Shown: positions 1-7,900 of the stretch, in pieces | Numbering within the stretch: position 1 is the first letter of the stretch | Layout of the letters: each line of letters begins with the position of its first letter | From: Streptomyces yatensis | Lineage (GTDB): Bacteria; Actinomycetota; Actinomycetes; Streptomycetales; Streptomycetaceae | Direction of reading: 5' to 3' | Length of the DNA: 64,000 bases | Assembly (NCBI RefSeq): GCF_018069625.1 | Contig: NZ_CP072941.1 | Span: forward strand, 3,596,001 to 3,660,000 | Translations under genes and position numbers: made by a program | Notes under the pieces: generated by a model | The model's input: the letters and a program-made list of their open reading frames with translations, nothing else | What the model was told of the DNA's origin: nothing | The model's database searches: none

Positions 1-323
1 TGACGGAACTCACCGCCGCTGACCGCCTCCCGGACGGTACTCAGCACCGCTGCCACGCCTTCCCGGGCGACTTCCGGACTGGTCCGGGCCCGCGTGCTCA
101 CCCTGTTGACGAACTCGTCTAGCCCGAAGCCCTCCGCCTCCGGGGTCGGAGACACGAGAGACTCCTTGAGCGCCTTGGGCAGCTCCGAGGCAAGGTCGTC
201 CGCCTCGCCCCTGGTGATCCGTTCGGCCAGGGTCGCCAGGGTGGCGTGGGTAAAGGCCTCCGCCTGCTCGCGCGGGAGGCCGGAGCGCTGGGAGACGGTG
301 CTGATGAACGTCTCGTAGTCCAT
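1..323 (-). CDS. DUF2267 family protein, 3' end cut by window edge
   Basis: Reading the minus strand from an ATG at 323 gives an open frame of 107 codons running off the left edge, so the C-terminus is missing. The protein begins MDYETFISTVSQRSGLP and continues with an acidic stretch containing ELPKALKESL and a later FVNRVSTRARTSPEVA block. This is the usual layout of DUF2267 proteins, small helical proteins of unknown function that are frequent in actinobacteria; a complete member is about 130-140 residues. No signal peptide or membrane segment is visible. Function is unknown; the family call is fairly secure, and only the left neighbour could say more. Confidence 0.75.
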   Translation of the reverse strand, partial: MDYETFISTVSQRSGLPREQAEAFTHATLATLAERITRGEADDLASELPKALKESLVSPTPEAEGFGLDEFVNRVSTRARTSPEVAREGVAAVLSTVREAVSGGEFR

Positions 324-661
324 GAGAGCGCTGCCTCTCTTCGGCATTTCGACTTTCCGGGATCTCTGGTGTCCACCACCGAGACTCTCCAGCATGGCGA
401 CCCCGGCGGCCCGACGCGTGCGCACGCCAGGTCCACATGCGCGCCCTGAGTCGACCCGCCATGCCGAAGCGGTCGGCGACAACGGCGCCTCGACGGCTCC
501 ACGGAACAGCTTCTGGTCCGCCTCGAGTCCCGCCGGCGCCGCGCGGAGGCGGGGCGGGCGCCGGCCTGATCGGGGACGTCCTCGCCGGACACACGAACCT
601 GGGGCCCGTGCGTCCACCTCCCCCGCGGCACCCGGGCCCCCGCCATGTCCCGGAGAGACAC
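324..661. other. Intergenic gap, no gene recognised
   Basis: Between the DUF2267 start and the end of the decayed monooxygenase I see no frame with recognisable protein sequence. The open frames here are GC-driven and low in complexity. It presumably contains the promoter of the DUF2267 gene. Confidence 0.5.
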
Positions 662-1645
662 TCAGCGGTCGAGGATCCGCCGCAGCACCCGCTCCATGCG
701 CCGCCCGTGATCGGCCCCGGTCCCCGCACACCGCCAGGCGACCTGCCCGTCCGGCCGGACCAGCAGCGCGCCTCCCTCGGTCAGGCCGGCGACGTCCTCC
801 CAGCAGCCCTCGGCGACGCGCACCTCCAGGTCCGAGCCGAGCGTGACGGCGGTGACCGGGACGCCGGTCTCCTTCCCGGCCGCCCGCGCCGCCTGAGCCC
901 ACGGGTCGCCGTCCCGCCCCGCGAGCAGAGTGAACGCACCGGCCGTCAGCTCAACGGTCGACAGTCGGCGCCCGTCCCGCTCCAACCACAGGGTGCGGCA
1001 TCCGGGTACCGGGCGAGCCGTCGAGGTTGGTCCGGGCGTCCGCCAAGGACAGGGGCTCGGTGGAAGAAGCCGCGCCCGGCGATCAGTTCGCCCAAGTCCG
1101 CGCGGAACAGCACGTTGACGTGCTGGCCACCGACCACGCCCTGCCCGCTGCGGGCAATGCCGACCTGCTCCCGGGTGGCGCTCTCGGCCCCGTCGGCGGC
1201 CACCACGTACTCCGCCTCGACGACCGATGTCCGCCCGGTCGCCGTGTCCTCGACGGTCACGTCGACACTGTCACCGGCCTGACACAGCGACACCATCCGT
1301 GTGTCTCCCAGTGCACTTCGCCCCCGGCCTCCTGGGCCGCCCGCAGCAGGATCGGGTCGATCCGGTGTTGGCCGCAGCCGCCGAGGTCGGCGGCCGGGGT
1401 GAAGCCCTCGATCGTGTCCAGGAATTCCCGGGACACGTCCGCCTGCGGGCCGGCCGCGACGGGGTCGTACTCGGCGATCGTCCGCGCCTTCATCGGCGGA
1501 CGGCTCTCGCTGCGCCGCTCGGCCACCGCGAGGAACTCCTCGGCACGACCGGTGCTCAGCAGCGCCTCCCGGGCACGGGGACCGATCGACGTGGCCCGGG
1601 GATGGCCAGACAGTCCCCGCGCGCTGCACCACGACGACCGGCCGG
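662..1645 (-). pseudogene. Decayed FAD-dependent aromatic monooxygenase (PheA/TfdB type)
   Basis: Pieces of one flavoprotein monooxygenase occur in all three minus frames. The first piece (about 1640-1260) reads GLSGHPRATSIGPRA, then an IEGFTPAADLGGCGQHRIDP block. The second (about 1300-1050) reads VEAEYVVAADGAESATREQ and NVLFRADLGELIAG. The third reads LDGSPGTRMPH and then, after another frame change, LWLERDGRRLSTVEL down to the stop at 662. The order is correct for the family. However, the N-terminal GxGxxG flavin-binding motif is absent, a block between the FRADLGELIAG and LDGSPGTR segments is missing, and at least three frameshifts are needed. Intact homologues are about 480-550 residues, so this is a relic. 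Sequencing error could explain single shifts, not the missing blocks. Confidence 0.75.
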
Positions 1646-1663
1646 ACACCCCGCCCCGCCGGA

Positions 1664-1690
1664 TGTCACACTCCGGCGGGCTCATCTGTC
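1664..1690 (+). promoter_or_regulatory. Candidate ECF41 sigma factor promoter
   Basis: TGTCACA lies at 1664-1670 and TGTC at 1687-1690, separated by 16 bases and about 53 bases ahead of the decarboxylase start. The published ECF41 promoter is TGTCACA-N16-CGTC, so only one base differs. The ECF41-type sigma gene sits immediately downstream, which makes autoregulation of this pair likely. The match is seen in the sequence; the function is inferred. Confidence 0.65.
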
Positions 1691-1743
1691 GCACCTGGGA
1701 CAAGCCATTGCCACCACAGGTACGACACGATGGGGAGCCCGCC

Positions 1744-2301
1744 ATGGCCCGTATCCCGCTCACCCCGCCCAGCACCCTGCTCAACCGCATCGGCGCCTGG
1801 TACTCCCGGCGCACCTACGGCAAGGTGCTCCACCCCGGTCTGGCCGCCGGCCACAATCCGCGGGTGCTGCTCACCTACGTCCGGGCCGAGCGCGGCGCCG
1901 CCAAGTGGAACCGCCTCGACCCGGGCCTCAAGCACCTCGCGGTCATGGCCGCGACGGCCAGGATCAACTGCTCGTGGTGCATGGACTTCGGCCACTGGGA
2001 GGCCGACAACCTCGGGCTCCCGATGGACAAGATCTCCAAGGTGCCGCGGTGGCGCGACCACCGGGACGCCTTCACCGATCTCGAGTTGCTCGTCCTGGAC
2101 TACGCCGAGGCGATGACCGAGACCGAGCCCCGCGTGACCGACGAACTCGCGGCCACCCTGGTCGAGCGGCTCGGTGAGGCGGCGTTCGTCGAACTCACCG
2201 CCATGGTCGGTCTGGAGAACTACCGCTCGCGCGTCAACAGCGCCTTCGGCCTGACCAGCCAGGGCTTCTCGGACGCCTGCGAGGTACCGTCACAGGCGTG
2301 A
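1744..2301 (+). CDS. Carboxymuconolactone decarboxylase (AhpD-like) family protein
   Basis: The 185-residue protein has a CxxC pair in the segment NCSWCMDFGHWEADN, the redox-type active site seen in AhpD-like members of the carboxymuconolactone decarboxylase family, and the family's C-terminal helices (ELTAMVGLENYRSRVNSAFG). It has no signal peptide and is probably cytoplasmic. The ATG at 1744 is chosen because the family's N-terminus follows directly; longer upstream reading in this frame is not protein-like. The stop overlaps the GTG start of the sigma factor gene, so the two are translationally coupled. Genes of this family are the characteristic neighbours and targets of ECF41 sigma factors. 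The true substrate is unknown; a role in peroxide or organic stress is an inference. Confidence 0.85.
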   Translation: MARIPLTPPSTLLNRIGAWYSRRTYGKVLHPGLAAGHNPRVLLTYVRAERGAAKWNRLDPGLKHLAVMAATARINCSWCMDFGHWEADNLGLPMDKISKVPRWRDHRDAFTDLELLVLDYAEAMTETEPRVTDELAATLVERLGEAAFVELTAMVGLENYRSRVNSAFGLTSQGFSDACEVPSQA

Positions 2302-3155
2302 TCGACACGACCACCTTCGAAGCGCACCGGCGGATGCTGTTCGGCATCGCCTACCGCATGCTCGGCTCCGTCGCCGACGCCGAGGACGTGGTGCAGGACG
2401 CCTGGCTGCGGTGCAGTCAGGCCTCCACGCCGGTGCGCAATCCGGCGGGCTATCTGGTCCGTACGGTCACCAACCTCGCGCTCAACCGGCTCACCTCGGC
2501 CGCCGCCACCCGCGAGCAGTACGTCGGCCCCTGGCTGCCCGAGCCGCTGGTCACCCGGCCGGACATCGGCGAGGAGGTGGAGCTGGCCGAGTCGGTCTCG
2601 CTCGCCATGCTCGTCGTCCTGGAGAGTCTGTCGCCGCTGGAGCGGGCGGTCTTCGTGCTCAAGGAGGTCTTCGGCTTCTCCTTCCGGGAGATCGCCGGAA
2701 TGCTGGATCGCGGCGAGGCGGCCGTACGGCAGGTGGGCAGCCGGGCCAGGGCCCATGTGCAGGCCCGCCGGCCGCGTTACGACGCCCCGGCGGAGGTGCG
2801 GCGGCAGGTCACCGAGGAGTTCCTGGCCGCGTGTCTCGGCGGCGACCTGAACCGCATGATGGAGCTGCTGGCCCCCGATGTGACGGCGTGGAGCGACGGC
2901 GGCGGCAAGGTGAAGGCCGCACTCCGCCCGCAGCGGGGCGCGGAGAAGGTCGCCCGCTTCCTCGCCGCCGTCATCGCCCAGCCGATGGACGACCCCCGGG
3001 TGCACGCGGTGGACGTCAACGGCCGGCCGGGATTGCTGTTCACGGTCGCGGGCCGCCCGGACACGGTCGCCTGCGCGGAGGTCGAGGACGGGCGCATCAC
3101 GGAGATCCGCATCATTCGCAACCCGGACAAGCTGCGGCACCTGCCGCCGCCGTAG
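2298..3155 (+). CDS. sigJ: ECF41-type RNA polymerase sigma factor (SigJ-like) with SnoaL-like C-terminal domain
   Basis: The 285-residue protein has sigma region 2 at the N-terminus (RRMLFGIAYRMLGSVADAEDVVQDAW) and region 4 around residues 105-150 (LSPLERAVFVLKEVFGFSFREIAGML). An added C-terminal SnoaL-like domain of about 110 residues follows. All three signature motifs of the ECF41 group are present: WLPEP in the linker, DGGGK, and the terminal NPDKL. In this group the C-terminal domain replaces a separate anti-sigma factor. The GTG start overlaps the TGA of the decarboxylase gene. The last 44 bases overlap the convergent mca gene. Regulation probably goes through the TGTCACA promoter ahead of the operon. 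The sigJ symbol is used loosely for the group. Confidence 0.9.
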   Translation: MIDTTTFEAHRRMLFGIAYRMLGSVADAEDVVQDAWLRCSQASTPVRNPAGYLVRTVTNLALNRLTSAAATREQYVGPWLPEPLVTRPDIGEEVELAESVSLAMLVVLESLSPLERAVFVLKEVFGFSFREIAGMLDRGEAAVRQVGSRARAHVQARRPRYDAPAEVRRQVTEEFLAACLGGDLNRMMELLAPDVTAWSDGGGKVKAALRPQRGAEKVARFLAAVIAQPMDDPRVHAVDVNGRPGLLFTVAGRPDTVACAEVEDGRITEIRIIRNPDKLRHLPPP

Positions 3156-4029
3156 GCCGCTGAGGGCGCCGGGGGCGCCGCACCCCGGCGAACAGATCGT
3201 CCTCGGGAGTCGCGCCATCGACCTCGACATCGACGTGGGACCGGGCCAGGCGATAGTCCTCAGTGGGCCAGACCTCGCGCTCGATGTCACGGTCATGAAG
3301 CATGAACCCGGCGTTCGGGTCGATCTGCGTGGCGTGCGCGAGCAGCGCCCGGTCCCTGGTCGCGAAGTGCTCCGCGCACGGCACCCGCGTGGTGATCTCC
3401 AGCCCGACGGCGGGCAGTTCGGCCAGCACCTCCCGCATGCCCGAGTCCATGCCCCGTGCGGTCATGGCGTCGTGCAGGGCCTGGAACCAGGGCCGCGACA
3501 AGCCGCCCTGGTAGTACAGCTTCAGTGGCCGCCAGGGCGCCCCCGCCTCGGGATGGCGGCCCACCTCCCCCGCCGCGTCGAAGGCGGCGACCGTCACCTG
3601 ATGGGTCCTGATGTGGTCCGGGTGCGGATAGCCGCCGGTCTCGTCGTACGTGACGACCACATGCGGTCGGAAGCTCCGGATCAGCCCCACCAGTCGTCCG
3701 GCCGCCTCCTCCAGGGGCGCGAGCGCGAAGCAGCCGTCGGGCAGCGGCTCGCCCGGCGCCGGGAGCCCCGAGTCGACGAACCCCAGGAAGTGCTGGCGCA
3801 CCCCCAGGATCCGGCGGGCCTCGGCCATCTCGGCCCGCCGGATCGCGGCGAGGTTCTCCCGCACACCGGGCCGGTCCATGGCGGGGTTGAGCACATCTCC
3901 ACGCTCCCCTCCGGTGCAGGTGACCACCAGCACCTCCACCCCCTCGGCGGCGTACTTGGCCAGCGTGGCCGCGCCCTTGCTGGACTCGTCGTCGGGGTGG
4001 GCGTGCACGCTCATCAGACGCAGGTTCAA
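3112..4029 (-). CDS. mca: Mycothiol S-conjugate amidase
   Basis: This is a LmbE/PIG-L family zinc deacetylase. The metal-binding HAHPDDESSKG motif lies close to the N-terminus and a second ligand motif, GYPHPDHIRTHQ, near residue 145. The full-length match to Mca (about 290-305 residues) distinguishes it from MshB by the LYYQGGLSRPWFQALH segment. Mca cleaves mycothiol conjugates of electrophiles to release a mercapturic acid and regenerate GlcN-inositol, a detoxification step in actinobacterial cytoplasm. A GAGGAG sequence (4040-4035) lies five bases ahead of the TTG at 4029, so I prefer that start over the overlapping GTG at 4035. The 3' end overlaps the sigma factor gene tail-to-tail. Confidence 0.9.
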   Translation of the reverse strand: MNLRLMSVHAHPDDESSKGAATLAKYAAEGVEVLVVTCTGGERGDVLNPAMDRPGVRENLAAIRRAEMAEARRILGVRQHFLGFVDSGLPAPGEPLPDGCFALAPLEEAAGRLVGLIRSFRPHVVVTYDETGGYPHPDHIRTHQVTVAAFDAAGEVGRHPEAGAPWRPLKLYYQGGLSRPWFQALHDAMTARGMDSGMREVLAELPAVGLEITTRVPCAEHFATRDRALLAHATQIDPNAGFMLHDRDIEREVWPTEDYRLARSHVDVEVDGATPEDDLFAGVRRPRRPQRPTAAAGAAACPGCE

Positions 4030-4084
4030 GCGCACTCCTCGGATGGTTCGTGGTGACTGACACCCAGAAAACTAGCCCGAACCA

Positions 4085-4110
4085 AAACTTAGGTCAATCA
4101 TAAATTTAGG
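4085..4110. promoter_or_regulatory. AT-rich direct repeat between mca and the TetR gene
   Basis: AAACTTAGG at 4085-4093 and AAATTTAGG at 4102-4110 differ at one base and are spaced by eight bases, in an unusually AT-rich island between two divergent genes. The position suits a promoter or operator for the TetR protein, although TetR sites are normally palindromic and this is not. Confidence 0.35.
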
Positions 4111-4134
4111 GCGCAACCATGCGAGGATGGGGCC

Positions 4135-4794
4135 ATGACAGCAGGACTGCGTGAGCTGAAGAAGCGGCAGACGCGCCAGATGATCTCCGACACCGCGACC
4201 CGGCTCTTCATGGAGCGCGGCTTCGAGGCGGTGACCATCGCCGAGATCGCGACGGCGGCCCAGGTGGCCAAGATGACGGTCACGAACTACTTCCCGCGCA
4301 AGGAAGACCTGGCCCTCGACTACCACGAGACGATCACCACCGCCCTGGCCCGGACCGTCGCGGGCCGCCCGACCGGCGAATCGGCCCTGACCGCGCTGCG
4401 CCGCGCATACCTGGCCGCGGTCGAGCGTCACGACCCCGTCGTCGGCTTCTCCAGCCCGGAGTTCGCCCGCATGGTCGCCGACAGCCCCACCCTGACCACC
4501 CGACTCCGCGAACTGCACGACCAACGCGAAGAGGCCCTGGCCGACGTCCTCACCACCGAAACCGCCCTCACCCCCGACGACCCCACCCCCCGCGCCGCCG
4601 CCGCCCTCCTCACCGCCGCCCACCGCACCCTGTTCCACCACGTCCAGGCCCTGACCCGCGCGGGCCACCCCACCGAGGAGATCGCCACCGCGGCAACCCG
4701 CTCAGCCGAGAAGGTCTTCGACTTGCTGGAACCGTCCTTGGGCGACTACGCGCGCGCTGGGGCTGGTGCCGCCGGCCTCAGCGCACCGGGGTAG
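4135..4794 (+). CDS. TetR family transcriptional regulator
   Basis: The 219-residue protein has the N-terminal TetR helix-turn-helix: LKKRQTRQMISDTATRLFMERGF, then VTIAEIATAAQVAKMTVTNYF, with the KEDL turn typical of the family. The C-terminal two thirds form a helical ligand-binding domain with no recognisable specificity. It is divergent from mca, and the 105-base AT-rich interval probably serves both genes. By the usual logic of the family it represses itself and perhaps mca or another neighbour in response to a small ligand; that is inference. The C-terminal third is rich in Thr, Pro and Ala. Confidence 0.9.
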   Translation: MTAGLRELKKRQTRQMISDTATRLFMERGFEAVTIAEIATAAQVAKMTVTNYFPRKEDLALDYHETITTALARTVAGRPTGESALTALRRAYLAAVERHDPVVGFSSPEFARMVADSPTLTTRLRELHDQREEALADVLTTETALTPDDPTPRAAAALLTAAHRTLFHHVQALTRAGHPTEEIATAATRSAEKVFDLLEPSLGDYARAGAGAAGLSAPG

Positions 4795-4910
4795 GCGCCC
4801 CTATTCGGGGCTCACGGCCCCCGCCCCAGGTCGCTTGGCCGCCCCTTGTATGTCACCGCTGTTCGACTTAGCGTGACGGATCACTGACAACGTCGGAGGG
4901 GGCCGCGGGC

Positions 4911-7900
4911 GTGGCGTTCTGGATGGCTGCTGCGTCCGTATGGGCTGTGCTGCAGCTGCTGTTGCTGTCCTGGCCGGTGCGGACGGTGCGGTGGCCGACG
5001 GTGCTGCTCGCCTTCGGGGTGGGGGCGTACGGCTGCGGCGTGCTCTCGATGGCCCTGGAACTCGTGGTGGCACGTCAGTTGGCCACCACGCGGGAGAAAT
5101 CACTGTCGGGCGTCATGGATGTGGTGTCGTGGACGACGGCTCCGGCAGTGGAGGAGCTGGTCAAGATCGCGCCGCTCCTGGTCGCGGGGTGGGCACTGCG
5201 CAGACGGATGCAGTGGGGGCTGGCGGACTTCGTGGTGCTGGGCGGCGCCGCCGGAGCTGGGTTCGGGCTGCTGGAAAAGCTGCTGATGTATGCCGAGTCC
5301 GCGGGTAAGGCCGCCCCCACGGACGAGGGGGGCTGGCAGATCGCGGGGGGACTGATCGACCCGCCGTACGTTCCCGGCCTCGAACAGATCCTCGGCAGTT
5401 GGTTCCCCTCATCGACCGGCACCGTCGAAGTCGGGGGTCCGACACTCCCCTACGAGGTACACATCTTCGCCAGCGCGCTCGGCGGGCTGGCGGTGGGCCT
5501 GCTGTGGTGCGGTGGCCGCGTCCTGACCCGGGTCGCGGCCCTGGTGCCACTGGCCGGGGCGGTCGCGATCCACTGGGTGACCAATTACGCCGCGGCCTTC
5601 CCGGGCGACGAAACCGCGATGGAGTGGCGGGAGAAGCTGGCCGGGGACTGGGGCCTGTGGATCATCCTGGGGTGCCTTGCCGTCGCGTGGATCTGGGATC
5701 TGCGCCGGTCCCGCCTGGGCCGACGGCACCAACCTGACGTCGTGCTGGCTGCCGAACGCCAGGGCCAGACCGCCCCCGAAGCTCTCCTCGGGTACGCCCT
5801 GTTGCGCCTCCCGGCCACCTGGATCCTCGCCCTGGGCTACGCCCGGCAGCGCCGGGCGCTGCTGTACGCCACGGCCCACCCCCGTAGCCGCCCGGAGAAG
5901 TTGGAGCCGCTGCGCGAGTCGGTCGTCCAGCAGACCCACCGGATGGACGCGACCCACCGCCAGGAGGCATGGCGCGGCGTGACCTTACGGCAGCTGTGGC
6001 ACCGGGCCCGGGAGCAGCGACCCCGCTGGCCGCGGCAGGAGAAAGTCCTCCTGGTGCTCAGCCTGCTGCTGGCCGTCCCTTCCCTGCTGTATCTGGCGGT
6101 GGGTTCCTTCCCGTCCACGAAGGATCTGCAGCAGTACTTCACCGAGGGCACCGGGCTGCGCATCCTGGTCGGCGTCGGCCTGGCCGGGCTGGTCCTGACC
6201 CTGTGGCGCCTGATGTCCGCCGTACGCGGCTACCGGGCCGCAAGCGCGTCTCCGCTGGGCGAGGCCGTCGCCCTGGTCCAGTTCCGCATCGCCGTCTGCG
6301 CGGGCTCACTCGTCGTCGGCGTCCTGTTGCTGTCCCGCTGGTCCGCGATCGCGGACGGCGAGGCCCCTCTGGCGGGCTACCGCATTCTCGGCACCGACCG
6401 CTTTCTCCTGGAAAAGCTCCTCGAGACCGGCCTCCCTCTCCTCCTCACCCTCGCCATGTTCGCCATGCCCTACGCGCTGCCCCTGGAACTCGCCATGGGC
6501 GGCGGGCTGGCGGAGACCCTGCTGATGGGCCTCGGCCCGCGCGCCCTGGCCCCGGTCGCCTCACGCATCGGCGCCAGGCTGGCGGCGCGGGAGGCGACAC
6601 AATGGGCGCGCGGCGCTCTCCGCAGCCGTGGCCGGGGGGTGTTCTCCCGTACCTGGGACCGGGTGCGACACGGCCGTACCGATCCGGTGGATCTGGCGAC
6701 CGGGCGGATGTTCCTGCCGCAGACGGATGTGGAGCTGCCGGGTGTGCTGCCGCTGGTGTTCTCCCGCCGGGTGGACTCCGGATACCGCGCCGGGCGGTGG
6801 TTCGGCCCGACCTGGGCATCGACGGCCGACCAGCGGCTGGAGTCCGACGAGCAGGGCGTGATCTTCTTCACCGAGGACGGTCTGCTGCTGGCCTATCCGC
6901 ATCCGGTGCCGGGCGGCCCCGCGGTCCTCCCCGCGGAGGGTCCGCGCTGGCCGCTGGCACGGACGGCGGACGGGGTGACGTACACCGTCACCCACCCGGA
7001 GGCCGGGCTCGTCCGCACCTTCACCCCGTACGGCGACGGAACGGTGGCACTCCTGCAGGAGATCACCGACCGCAACGGCAACCGCGTCACCTTCACCTAC
7101 GACGCCTCCGGCACGCCCCTCGAAATCCTCCACAGCGGTGGCTACCGGCTGCGGCTGACGTCGGAGAACGAGCGGATCACCGGCCTGTACGTGGGGGACG
7201 TGCGGGTGATGGGCTACGGCTACACCGACGGCCGGCTCACCGAAGTGACGGGCTCCTCGGGGCTGCCGCTGCGTTTCGTCTACGACCGGGTCGGGCGGGT
7301 CACGTCCTGGATCGACACCAACAACCGCTGGTACTCCTACGCCTACGACGAGCACGACCGGGTCATCGCCGAGGGCGGCGAAGGCGGCCACTACACCCTC
7401 CGCATCGGCTACGACGGGGTGGACCCGGACTTCCCCGGTCTGAAGGTCACGACCCTCACCTCACCGGACGGTGCGGTCACCCGCTATCTGATCGACGAGG
7501 CGCACCAGGTCGTCGGGGAGATCGACGCGGCCGGCGCGGTCAGCCGCACGGTGTACGACGAAGCGGGCCGTACGGTCGCCGAGACCGACCCGCTGGGCCG
7601 CACCACCGGCTTCCGCTACGACGAGCACGGGCATCCGACGGCCGTGATCCGGCCGGACGGCAGCGAGATCAGCGCGACGCTGGACGCACAGGGCAACCCG
7701 GTACAGATCACCGACCCGGACGGCGCGGTATGGCGGCAGACCTTCGACGCGGCGGGCAACCGCACCACCCTCACCGACCCGCTCGCCGCCACCACCCGGT
7801 ATCTGTACGACGCACGCGGAGGTCTCCTCGCCGTCACCGACCCGCTGGCCGCGACGACCCGGGTGCGCTGCGACGGGGCCGGGCTCCCCGTCGAAATCAC

